DNA of 64,000 bases, from NCBI RefSeq assembly GCF_022605525.1, contig NZ_JAKQYJ010000002.1, forward strand, positions 744,001-808,000. The letters run 5' to 3'. The notes below the pieces were generated by a model. The model saw only the letters and a program-made list of their open reading frames with translations. It searched no databases and was not told the origin of the DNA. Positions 47,382 through 55,373 of the stretch are shown in pieces (the stretch's first letter is position 1; every line of letters starts with the position of its first letter). The position numbers and the translations under genes are program-made. The DNA comes from Porphyrobacter sp. GA68 (GTDB taxonomy: Bacteria; Pseudomonadota; Alphaproteobacteria; Sphingomonadales; Sphingomonadaceae).

Positions 47382-47438
47382 ATGTCTCATGGTTCAGCAG
47401 AGGGGTCGGCAAGTTTCCGCGCGAGGCACTATCGGTGA
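47382..47438 (+). CDS. 18-residue upstream ORF in the ilvE leader
   Basis: ATG at 47382 to TGA at 47436-47438, encoding MSHGSAEGSASFRARHYR. It is preceded by a perfect extended ribosome-binding site. The peptide has no Leu, Ile or Val codons, so classical branched-chain attenuation by leader-codon starvation is not indicated; its four Ser, three Arg and two His codons are possible stall points. Whether it is translated cannot be shown from sequence. Confidence 0.6.
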   Translation: MSHGSAEGSASFRARHYR

Positions 47439-47463
47439 TTTCCTTCCGTTAGAGGTTTCGCGA

Positions 47464-47527
47464 AGCGGCACTTCCGGCCGCTGACCATGTGAAAGGCGGT
47501 GTTCGGCTTTGGCCGGGGCCGCCTTTC
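47464..47527 (+). promoter_or_regulatory. Two tandem hairpins in the ilvE leader (attenuator-like)
   Basis: Hairpin 1: AGCGGC (47464-47469) with GCCGCT (47477-47482). Hairpin 2: GAAAGGCGG (47491-47499) with CCGCCTTTC (47519-47527), inner stem CGGC/GCCG (47504-47515). The second resembles an intrinsic terminator, although only TTTCT follows. With the upstream ORF this has the layout of a transcription attenuator or translational leader; it sits 65 bp before the ilvE ATG. Confidence 0.6.
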
Positions 47528-47591
47528 TCATATGTGGAGCACAAGGCCCGGCCCCTTGCCCTCTCCGCCGCAGCAGCTTAACCGCCCGGCC

Positions 47592-48674
47592 ATGCAGTTC
47601 GAGCATCTAGCGCATCCCGCCCCTGCTTCCACAGAGACGCGGGAACAGGCCATTGCCGATCCCGGTTTCGGCCGCGTCTTCACCGATCACATGGTCGAAA
47701 TCGATTACGATGCTGATCGCGGCGGATGGCATTGCGCCAGGCTGCGGGCACGCGAACCGATCGCGCTCGATCCGGCGGCCGCCGTCCTGCATTACGCCCA
47801 GGAAATATTCGAGGGAATGAAAGCGTACCGGCACCCGGACGGACAATTCGCCCTGTTTCGGCCGGAGGAGAACGCCCGCCGCCTGAACGTCAGCGCGCGG
47901 CGGATGGCCATGCCCGAACTTCCGGAAGAACTGTTCCTGCGGTCCATCCGCGAACTGCTGGCGGTGGACGGTGAGTGGTTCCCGCCGGTGCCGGGCGGAT
48001 CACTGTACTTGCGGCCCTTCATGTTCGCCACCGAAGCGTTCCTGGGCGTGCGGCCTGCGCGGCAGTACAAGTACCTGTTGATCGCCTCTCCGGTCGGCAA
48101 TTACTTCAAGTCGGGTGCCCCGGCGGTCACAATCTGGGTCAGCCGCGATTACACCCGCGCCGCACCAGGTGGAATGGGTGCAGCCAAGACCGGCGGGAAT
48201 TACGCGGCGAGCCTTGTGCCGATCGGCGAGGGTTTGGCTCAGGGCTGCGATCAGGTCGTGTTCCTCGACGCCGTAGAACGCCGCTGGATCGAGGAGTTGG
48301 GCGGTATGAACCTGTTCTTCGCCTTTGCCGATGGCAGCGTCGTGACGCCCCCGCTGACCGGCACGATCCTGCCCGGCATCACCCGCGACAGCCTCATCAC
48401 CCTGCTGAGGGAGGAAGGGTTGACCGTCAGAGAGGAACCCTATTCCATCGACCGGTGGCGCGATGATGCCGGCAGCGGGCGACTGGTCGAAACGCTTGCC
48501 TGTGGAACGGCGGCGGTGGTCACGCCGGTCGGCACCGTCGTCGACCGCAACACCCGCTTCACCATCGGCACCGGCGGGCCGGGGCAGCTGGCGCAGCGGA
48601 TGCGCGACCGGCTGCTGGGCATTCAACTGGGCACGATAGAAGACTGCCATGGCTGGGTGACCAAGCTGGGCTGA
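47592..48674 (+). CDS. ilvE: Branched-chain amino-acid aminotransferase
   Basis: A PLP fold-type IV transaminase of 360 residues that makes or degrades Leu, Ile and Val. The ATG at 47592 is chosen because the conserved N-terminus (FEHLAHPAP...FGRVFTDHMVEIDYD) follows; the earlier ORF start at 47499 lies in the leader hairpins. Landmarks: LHYAQEIFEGMKAYRH, SLYLRPFMFATEAFLGV, GMGAAKTGGNYAASL (Schiff-base Lys), EELGGMNLFFAFADG, TLACGTAAVVTPVG. Its last 52 bp overlap the convergent oxidoreductase gene. Confidence 0.94.
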   Translation: MQFEHLAHPAPASTETREQAIADPGFGRVFTDHMVEIDYDADRGGWHCARLRAREPIALDPAAAVLHYAQEIFEGMKAYRHPDGQFALFRPEENARRLNVSARRMAMPELPEELFLRSIRELLAVDGEWFPPVPGGSLYLRPFMFATEAFLGVRPARQYKYLLIASPVGNYFKSGAPAVTIWVSRDYTRAAPGGMGAAKTGGNYAASLVPIGEGLAQGCDQVVFLDAVERRWIEELGGMNLFFAFADGSVVTPPLTGTILPGITRDSLITLLREEGLTVREEPYSIDRWRDDAGSGRLVETLACGTAAVVTPVGTVVDRNTRFTIGTGGPGQLAQRMRDRLLGIQLGTIEDCHGWVTKLG

Positions 48675-49744
48675 GCGATCCGGCTGAGCTGCATGGCCGC
48701 CCGGCTGAGCCACGGAGCACAGCCGGCGGCCGCGAGCAGGGCGCGTGCACCCCAGCCCCGTTCCGCGATGTGCCAGATCACTTCGGCGGTACGCACCGGC
48801 CGCGTCGCTCTTCGAGCAAAGGCGCGCTGATATGCCGGCGCGGCACCCGGGCCATGCGCAAGATAGGCGCTGGCTGCTGCCAGGCCGCTGGCGACGGCGA
48901 TGGCCATCCCTTCGCCTGCCAAGGACGGGATCACCGCCGCCTGATCTCCCAGGCGAAACAGCCCCGCATCAGTGCGCTGCGTCACGTAGCCGTAAGGCAC
49001 TGAGGCGATGGTATCCACCCGATGACCGCTGCTCAAGCCGACAAGCCGGGTGCCAAGCTGCGGACAGCGTACCGCCAGCTGCGCCAGCAACTCCAGCGGC
49101 TGGCCGCCGGCCTGGCTCAGCAGCGACTTGCGCACCGCCAGGCAGATGTTGACGCTGCCGCCCTCCTGGCGAACGATACCGGCATAGCCGCCGGGAAACA
49201 GGTGCAGTTCGATGGCATCATCGACCAGGGCCGCGAGGCGATGGTCGCCGTCGAGCCGCACCCGCAACCCCAGCGCCGGATCGGCCGCCTTGCGCGGGCG
49301 GGGTAGGCCGCGCACGTCATGCTTGCCTGCCGCCAGGAACACCGCGTCGGCGGACCAATCCCGGTTGCGGCCCTGGACTAGGCCCGCCGCCACGCCGCGG
49401 GCATGATCCACCTGAAAGTCGGCACCGGCCTTCACCGCAGCCGCCCGCATGGCGGTATCCAGCGCGCGGCGGGACAGGCCAAAGCCTGTTGCCGGCAGCA
49501 TCGCTTCCACGGCGCGCCCGTCCGCGAACAAACGCAGGCGCCGCACCGGCCAGCCGCCCAGCCCAGCCGGGTCGCAATCCACCTGGCGCAACTGGGCGGC
49601 GGTGCGCCAGCTGACGAAGCCGCCGCACAGGGCGTCCCCTGCCTCGGCATGACGGTCGATCAGCAACGGCCGCGCACCGTTTCGCGCAAGAAGAATTGCG
49701 GCCGTACATCCGGCCGGGCCGGCGCCGAGGACAACCGGGTTCAT
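48623..49744 (-). CDS. FAD-dependent oxidoreductase (geranylgeranyl-reductase / monooxygenase-like) of a type III PKS cluster
   Basis: A 373-residue flavoprotein. From the ATG at 49744 it begins MNPVVLGAGPAGCTAAILLARNGARP, the FAD-binding GxGPAG fold with an acidic/basic ID R..AEAG end. GDQAAVIPSLAGEGMAIAV is the second FAD motif (GD...P..GEGM). The class includes geranylgeranyl reductases and aromatic hydroxylases; the substrate is not predictable. It overlaps the methyltransferase upstream (ATGA), so it should tailor the polyketide. Its C-terminus overlaps the convergent ilvE by 52 bp, unusual but supported by the open frame. Confidence 0.85.
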   Translation of the reverse strand: MNPVVLGAGPAGCTAAILLARNGARPLLIDRHAEAGDALCGGFVSWRTAAQLRQVDCDPAGLGGWPVRRLRLFADGRAVEAMLPATGFGLSRRALDTAMRAAAVKAGADFQVDHARGVAAGLVQGRNRDWSADAVFLAAGKHDVRGLPRPRKAADPALGLRVRLDGDHRLAALVDDAIELHLFPGGYAGIVRQEGGSVNICLAVRKSLLSQAGGQPLELLAQLAVRCPQLGTRLVGLSSGHRVDTIASVPYGYVTQRTDAGLFRLGDQAAVIPSLAGEGMAIAVASGLAAASAYLAHGPGAAPAYQRAFARRATRPVRTAEVIWHIAERGWGARALLAAAGCAPWLSRAAMQLSRIAQPSLVTQPWQSSIVPS

Positions 49745-50427
49745 CGCAGCTTCTCCACACCAAGCCTGAACGGAAAAGCGCGGAACACGCGCGCTCCGCC
49801 CACTTCCGCTTCCGCAAGAATGGCAGGCCATTCGGCAGGACGATAGGAGCGCGCGATGGAGGTACGCCCATCCCGGCGGACGATCGGATGCCAGTTCATC
49901 AACCGGGCAAGCACCGGGTATCCGAGATAGGCGAATCCGTGCCGGTGAAGATCGTTGACGAACCAGCCGGCCTGCGCCTCGGCGTCCATGAAGCGCAGGA
50001 ATGCGATCAGTTGGTCATGGCTCATGTGGTGCGCCACAAGGCTGGAGATGACGCAATCCCAGCCTTCCCCCGCCAGGTCCGCGTAGTCACCGTGACGAAA
50101 CGCAATCGGCAGGTCGGGCGACGTTGCGGCCTGCGCCGCGGCGACGCTGTTGAGGTTGAGGTCGACACCGACCAGCCGCGCCCGCTGGCCGCGCGCAGCC
50201 GCAGCCTTGGCGATCGAGCGCAGCATGTCGCCGTCGCCAAAGCCCACATCCAGCACCGAGAAACTCTGCCGACCACCCACCGCGCGGCGGATGAATGCGA
50301 GCGTCGGGCGATAAGCGAGCGTGATGCGGTTCACCCGCGCCAGATCCCGCAGCACCGCCGCATAGACATCCGCCGGCAAGGCCGGATTGTCCATCAGCTC
50401 CTCGGTCTGGAGACGGTGCGTCAGCAC
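49741..50427 (-). CDS. SAM-dependent methyltransferase of the type III PKS cluster
   Basis: A class-I methyltransferase of 228 residues from the GTG at 50427 (an ATG 11 codons later is possible). SFSVLDVGFGDGDMLRSIA holds the SAM motif I (VLDxGxGxG), then VGVDLNLNSVAAAQ, and VISSLVAHHMSHDQLIAFL, a post-II pattern. The C-terminus is rich in aromatic residues. It begins five bases after the polyketide synthase stop, so it very likely methylates the synthase product, perhaps an O-methylation. Confidence 0.86.
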   Translation of the reverse strand: MLTHRLQTEELMDNPALPADVYAAVLRDLARVNRITLAYRPTLAFIRRAVGGRQSFSVLDVGFGDGDMLRSIAKAAAARGQRARLVGVDLNLNSVAAAQAATSPDLPIAFRHGDYADLAGEGWDCVISSLVAHHMSHDQLIAFLRFMDAEAQAGWFVNDLHRHGFAYLGYPVLARLMNWHPIVRRDGRTSIARSYRPAEWPAILAEAEVGGARVFRAFPFRLGVEKLR

Positions 50428-50432
50428 AAACG

Positions 50433-51473
50433 CTAAGCCGCTTCCCAGCCGAAGCGGAAGCCTTCCATGGCAAGGCCCGGACCGAATGCGAGCGCCACCC
50501 CCCGCGCGGGTCGCTGTCGCAGCAGCCGTTCCAGCACAAACATCAGAGTGGAAGAACTCATGTTGCCGAACTCGCGCAGCACCGTGCGCGAGGCATCGAG
50601 TGCATCGGGGGCAAGTTCCAGCGCGCGTTCCACCGCGTCGAGGATAGAGCGGCCGCCGGCATGGATGGCGTAGGCATCTGTCGCCTGTCCGGCGAATATC
50701 CGGTCCCGTACTTCAGGTCTGGCGAGAGCGGCGGCGATGCGGCCTGGCACTTCGCCCGAAAGATGCATGCGGAAGCCGGTGTCCCCGATGTGCCAGGTGA
50801 TCAGCTCATCGCTCTCCTCCAGCGTCACGGACAGCCCCTCCCCGATCGCCAGCCCTTCACCCTCGGCCGTCACCAGCGCAGCGGCGGCACCGTCACCGAA
50901 TTGCGCGCGAGCCAGCAGCGGTTCGATCGATGTATCTTCCTGATGATGCAGCGAGGAAAGTTCCACCGTCACCACCAGCACCCGCGCAGCTGGTTCCGAG
51001 CGGACGATATGACGCGCCGTCCTGAGAGCTGTGACAGCCGCATAGCATCCCATAAAGCCGATCAGCACCCGTTCCACAGCGGCCCCCAGATCAAGCCGCC
51101 TGGCGATGATCTGGTCGATGCCGGGCGCCACAAATCCGGTGCAGCTGGCGACAACCAGATGCGATATTCGCCCCAAGTCACCGAGTTTGCCAATGGCCTT
51201 GAGCGCCAGCTTTGGCGCTTCTTCGGCGTAAATCGCCATCCGCTGCGCGGTGCCCGGCTGCTCGGCGCTGCCGTACATGCCTTTGCCTTCCGCCAGCCGG
51301 GCATCTTCCGGTGTCAGCACTGACCAGCGATGCTCGATACCTGAGCGTTCCGCCATCCGCGCATACACTCGCGCCTCGCGCGTGCCGGCGAGCCGCGCGC
51401 TTGCCCAGCGCCGGTAATCCTGCTCGAAATCCAGGTCGGGAACCGCGCTTGCGATCCGGGTGATGCGCGCCAT
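50433..51473 (-). CDS. Type III polyketide synthase (chalcone/stilbene synthase family)
   Basis: A 346-residue homodimeric ketosynthase that condenses malonyl-CoA onto an acyl starter. The ATG at 51473 starts MARITRIASAVPD; a TTG 15 codons upstream is rejected. The catalytic triad is visible: Cys143 (GFMGCYAAV), His271 (YAIHAGGRSILD), and Asn304 (EFGNMSSSTL). The product cannot be predicted; bacterial relatives make alkylresorcinols or alkylpyrones from fatty-acyl starters, which fits a methyltransferase and flavoenzyme alongside. First gene of a three-gene cluster. Confidence 0.95.
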   Translation of the reverse strand: MARITRIASAVPDLDFEQDYRRWASARLAGTREARVYARMAERSGIEHRWSVLTPEDARLAEGKGMYGSAEQPGTAQRMAIYAEEAPKLALKAIGKLGDLGRISHLVVASCTGFVAPGIDQIIARRLDLGAAVERVLIGFMGCYAAVTALRTARHIVRSEPAARVLVVTVELSSLHHQEDTSIEPLLARAQFGDGAAAALVTAEGEGLAIGEGLSVTLEESDELITWHIGDTGFRMHLSGEVPGRIAAALARPEVRDRIFAGQATDAYAIHAGGRSILDAVERALELAPDALDASRTVLREFGNMSSSTLMFVLERLLRQRPARGVALAFGPGLAMEGFRFGWEAA

Positions 51474-51632
51474 TGTCAGGAAACTTTCGGCAACAGGTTC
51501 GGGTCCAGCATAGATCAAAGCAGGGTCCGAACAAGAAGGCGGCGGGAGACTGTGCGGCTTCGACGCCGCAGGATTGTGGCGGCGCCCGCCCCCGGCATGT
51601 CACCAACCGGCTGGAACCCGAAGCAGCGCCGG

Positions 51633-53699
51633 TCACGCTTCCGCAGGAAGGTTCCTGGCAAGCTCCTCAAGCCAGACATCCGCCACTGCATCGGACGGCG
51701 CGCGCCAGTCGCCGCGCGGAGACAGCGCGCCGCCGGGCGAAACCTTGGGACCGTTTGGAAGAGCGGATCGCTTGAACTGACTGAACGCGAAGAACCGTCG
51801 AAGAAAGCTGTCAAGCCATCGCGCGATCGTGGGCAGGTCGTATGCGTTCTTGAGGTTGTCGGGAAAACCCGCAGGCCACAGCCCGCGTTCCGCATCGCGC
51901 CATGCGTGCCAGCAAAGAAAGGCAACCTTGCTGGGCTTTTGGCCAAAGCGAATGAAATGGTGCAGGAAGAAGTCGTTCAGCTCGTATGGGCCGATCTTGT
52001 CCTCCGTGCTCTGGATTTCGCCATCTTCCCCTATGGGCACGAGTTCCGGGCTGATTTCCTGTCCCAGAATGTCTTCCAGCACTGCATCGGTGTCGCGGTC
52101 GAACTGATCGGTGCGGGTGGCCCAGCGGATGAGATACTGGATCAGCGTTTTGGGCACTCCGGCATTGACCGCATAATGGCTCATCTGATCGCCCACGCCA
52201 TAGGTGCACCACCCCAGCGCCAGTTCGCTCAGATCACCCGTGCCGATCACGAAGCCGCGGTGATGGCCTGCCAGACGAAACAGGTAGTCCGTTCTGAGTC
52301 CCGCCTGCACGTTCTCGAAAGTCACGTCGTGAACCGGCTCCCCGCGAGCATAGGGGTGATCCATGTCCGCCAGCATCTGGCGCGCGGCAGGCTTGATGTC
52401 GATTTCCTCGGCGGTGATGCCGAGGGCGCGCATGAGCCGCCAGGCGTTGGACCTCGTCCCCTCGGAAGTGCCGAAGCCGGGCATGGTGTAACCCCGGATG
52501 GTGGTGCGGGGCAGGCCGAGGCGGTCGCACACCTTGGCGGCGACAATGAGCGCGTGGGTTGAGTCAAGCCCGCCCGATACGCCGATGACCATGCTGTCGC
52601 CGCTGGTCGCCTGAAACCGCCGCATCAACCCGTCGATTTGGATGTTGAATGCCTCGTAGCAGTCCTCGTCCAGCTTGTCGGACCGGTCCGGCACGAAGGG
52701 AAATCGGCGGATGGATCGGCGCAGGCCGACGTTGCCGGCCGCCTCGTGCCGGAAATAGATCATGCGGAACCGGTCTTCAGGGCGGCCACTGTGATCCGCC
52801 GCGTCACGGAACGTGCCCATGCGCATGCGGTCCAGCAGGACACGTTCGGTATCGACATCGGCGATGCAAAGGGACGGCTCCAGAGTAAACCGCTCGCTTT
52901 CGCACAGCAGGTCACCCAATTCGTAGATCATGCCCTGCCCGTCCCATGCAACATCGGTCGTGCTTTCCCCGTGGCCGCTGGCGGAATAGATGTACGCTGC
53001 GGCGGCGCGCGCGGATTGCGACCGGCACAGCATATGTCTTTCGTCCGACTTGCCGATCACGATGTTCGACGCCGACAGATTGGCCAGGATCGTCGCACCT
53101 GCCATGGCGCCATAGGTCGACGGCGGAATGGGTGCCCAGAAGTCTTCGCAGATCTCGGCGTGAACCGCGAACGAGGACAAGTTTTCAGCAGCGAACAGGA
53201 GGTCGGTGCCGAACGGCACATCCTCTTGACCAAGCCTGATGGTCGCACCTTGACAGGCACGCCCGTCGGAAAACCACCGCTTCTCGTAAAATTCGCGGTA
53301 GTTGGGCAGATAGCTTTTGGGAACGACCCCCAGCAGCCGCCCACCCTTGATAGCTAATGCACAATTGTAGATCCGGCCGTTGCGTCGCAGCGGAGCGCCG
53401 ACCAGCAGAAGCGGACGAAGATTGGCGCTCTCGCTGACAATGCGCGCCACCGCCTGCTCCACCGCCTCCAGCATCGCGCCCTGCATATGCAGGTCGTCGA
53501 TGGCGTAGGACGAGATGCTCAGCTCCGGATACACCACCAGATCGACGCTATCCTTGTGCGCCTTGCGCGCTTCGGCCAGCATGGCGTCAGTGTTGAAGCC
53601 TACATCGGCAGTGCGAACCTGCGGGGTCGCCGCGGCGCAGCGGACGAAGCCATGCGTGTGGAGAGCGAAGAACGGGTGATCGGTGGCAGCATCAGTCAT
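51633..53699 (-). CDS. nadE: Glutamine-dependent NAD+ synthase
   Basis: A 688-residue two-domain NAD synthase. The N-terminal nitrilase-type amidase domain shows LVVYPELSISSYA (Glu), LGVVPKSYLPNYREFYEKRWF (Lys) and AEICEDFW (Cys nucleophile). The C-terminal ligase domain has MVIGVSGGLDSTHALIVAA (PPi loop) and FVIGTGDLSELALGWCTYG. It converts nicotinate adenine dinucleotide to NAD with glutamine as the amine donor. The ATG overlaps the cinA/pncC stop by 8 bp. Confidence 0.96.
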   Translation of the reverse strand: MTDAATDHPFFALHTHGFVRCAAATPQVRTADVGFNTDAMLAEARKAHKDSVDLVVYPELSISSYAIDDLHMQGAMLEAVEQAVARIVSESANLRPLLLVGAPLRRNGRIYNCALAIKGGRLLGVVPKSYLPNYREFYEKRWFSDGRACQGATIRLGQEDVPFGTDLLFAAENLSSFAVHAEICEDFWAPIPPSTYGAMAGATILANLSASNIVIGKSDERHMLCRSQSARAAAAYIYSASGHGESTTDVAWDGQGMIYELGDLLCESERFTLEPSLCIADVDTERVLLDRMRMGTFRDAADHSGRPEDRFRMIYFRHEAAGNVGLRRSIRRFPFVPDRSDKLDEDCYEAFNIQIDGLMRRFQATSGDSMVIGVSGGLDSTHALIVAAKVCDRLGLPRTTIRGYTMPGFGTSEGTRSNAWRLMRALGITAEEIDIKPAARQMLADMDHPYARGEPVHDVTFENVQAGLRTDYLFRLAGHHRGFVIGTGDLSELALGWCTYGVGDQMSHYAVNAGVPKTLIQYLIRWATRTDQFDRDTDAVLEDILGQEISPELVPIGEDGEIQSTEDKIGPYELNDFFLHHFIRFGQKPSKVAFLCWHAWRDAERGLWPAGFPDNLKNAYDLPTIARWLDSFLRRFFAFSQFKRSALPNGPKVSPGGALSPRGDWRAPSDAVADVWLEELARNLPAEA

Positions 53700-54222
53700 T
53701 CCGCTGCCCTATCAGCGCACGCAACATCTCGTCCATCATCTCGAAAGCCGCATGCAGCGCCTCGCGCCGGACAACATCACGACCCGCGGCGCCGAAGTGG
53801 CATTCGCGCGCGACCGTGGGCAAACCGTTGGCGGCGCAGCCGATAAAGACCAGCCCCTCCTCCTGATCGTCTGCGCACTTGCCGGCGAACCCGGTGATCC
53901 CCACCGCCAAGTCCGCTTGGGACCGCGCAAGTGCCGCTTCGGCCATGGCCAGCGCAACCTGTTCGGTGACAGCCGCATTTCGGTCGACCAGTTCACGGGA
54001 CAAGCCTAACAAATCGCATTTCGCCTGCGCCTCATAGGTGACGAAACCGCGGTCGAACACATGACCGCACCCTTCCACATCGGTCAGCAAGGCCGCCAGC
54101 AAGCCGCCGGTACAACTCTCCGCCGTTGCTAGCCGGATCTCCGCATCGTGGGCCTTGCGCAGAAAATCATGAGCAAGCTGTTGTGTTTTGCGGGACAGAA
54201 TTTCCTCGACAACCTCAGCCAG
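53692..54222 (-). CDS. pncC: CinA-type nicotinamide-nucleotide amidase (PncC) with a CTG start
   Basis: PncC hydrolyses NMN to nicotinate mononucleotide, recycling NMN released by DNA ligase. The active-site motif TAESCTGG is encoded at residues 33-40 if translation begins at CTG 54222, with AAGGAG at the ideal seven-base distance. No in-frame ATG, GTG or TTG exists between the upstream stop (54258) and the TTG at 54102, which would cut the motif off. The 176-residue protein (VFDRGFVTYEAQAKCDLLG, AVGITGFAG) is normal in length. It overlaps nadE. Confidence 0.82.
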   Translation of the reverse strand: MAEVVEEILSRKTQQLAHDFLRKAHDAEIRLATAESCTGGLLAALLTDVEGCGHVFDRGFVTYEAQAKCDLLGLSRELVDRNAAVTEQVALAMAEAALARSQADLAVGITGFAGKCADDQEEGLVFIGCAANGLPTVARECHFGAAGRDVVRREALHAAFEMMDEMLRALIGQRND

Positions 54223-54267
54223 TGCTTCACTCCTTCTTGTCTTCTTACGTCCAATTTACGGGTGGCC

Positions 54268-55284
54268 TCAGGCCGCGGTCAGCAGTTCCAGTGTTTCAGG
54301 CGCGCTTTCCAGATGCTTGAGGAAACCGCGCTCCTCCCGCGTGAGCCATTTGGTAGCTCGCGGAAGCTCGAGCGAGGCCCGCCATTCGGCCTGTCGATCG
54401 AGAAGCTCGAATACTGCGGGATGAATATAGCTTCTGCGGGTGACAGCCGGTGTGTTGCCTAGCTTGTCTGCCACCTCCTGCGTCAATGCCTTGATCGTCA
54501 ATATTCCGCTCGAATGGGCCAAGGTTTCGAATGCCAGAACGCTGCCGTGCCAGGTGCGGAACGTCTTGGCCGTGAACCCTTCACCCATCGTCTCGCGCAG
54601 ATAGTCGTTCACGTCCGCCGATGTCACGTCGTGGTATTCCTGATCGTCATCCACGTAACGAAACAGTCTCTGGCCTGGCAATTCCTGCAACTCGCTCACG
54701 ATACGGGCCAGATTGTTGTCGGTCAGCTTGAGATCGCGCTGTATTCCGTGCTTCCCCTTGAAGCGAAGGCGCAGCTGCCGCCCGGTGACCGTAGCGTGAC
54801 GGTTGCGCAGCGTGGTGGCGCCGAAACTCTTGTTCCTCTGGGCATAGCATTCGTTTCCGATGCGCAGGGCGCCTAGGTCCAGCAGGCGCACGACGCTCGC
54901 CACCACGCGTTCGCGGGTCATCTCCTCCTGCTCGAGATCCTCTTCCACCCTTTTCCGTACAAGCGGGAGCAGGTTGCCAAAAGCGGTGCAGCTGTCGAAC
55001 TTGATGCTTTCCTGCTGCGCGCGGAAGTCCGGGTGATAGCGGTACTGCTTGCGCCCCTTGTCGTCATAACCCGTTGCAAGGATGTGCCCGTTGCCCGCAG
55101 GACAGAACCACGCGTCCTTGTAGGCAGGCGGCAAGGCGACGGCATTCAGCCGTCGGCGTTCGACCGCATCACGGATCAGTTTTCCTTCGGGATCGTAATA
55201 GGACCAGCCCTTGCCAGAGCGTTTGCGGGTGATGCCGGGGAGCTCGTCGTCAACATAGATGAGCTTGGCTGATGTGTCTGGCAT
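54268..55284 (-). CDS. DNA topoisomerase IB
   Basis: Bacterial (poxvirus-type) topoisomerase IB that relaxes supercoils through a 3'-phosphotyrosyl intermediate. From the ATG at 55284 it is 338 residues. Catalytic residues fit Arg in LGALRIGNECYA, Lys in LRLRFKGKHG, Arg/His in FRTWHGSVLAFE, and the nucleophile Tyr286 in TPAVTRRSYIHPA. Function in bacteria is not well settled. It lies 46 bp before cinA and is divergent from the YghU gene (89 bp). Confidence 0.93.
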   Translation of the reverse strand: MPDTSAKLIYVDDELPGITRKRSGKGWSYYDPEGKLIRDAVERRRLNAVALPPAYKDAWFCPAGNGHILATGYDDKGRKQYRYHPDFRAQQESIKFDSCTAFGNLLPLVRKRVEEDLEQEEMTRERVVASVVRLLDLGALRIGNECYAQRNKSFGATTLRNRHATVTGRQLRLRFKGKHGIQRDLKLTDNNLARIVSELQELPGQRLFRYVDDDQEYHDVTSADVNDYLRETMGEGFTAKTFRTWHGSVLAFETLAHSSGILTIKALTQEVADKLGNTPAVTRRSYIHPAVFELLDRQAEWRASLELPRATKWLTREERGFLKHLESAPETLELLTAA

Positions 55285-55373
55285 GGTGAGGGGCAAACCC
55301 CCGGCACCGACTTGCGGTTCCTGGGCGTCGCACCCACTAAAGGCGCGCAGGCTGCGCGCAAAGAGGAGCAATC

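Noticed and set aside
53692-54102. pncC starting at TTG 54102 (136 residues)
   Set aside because: It would lack the TAESCTGG active-site motif that is encoded just upstream in the same frame.
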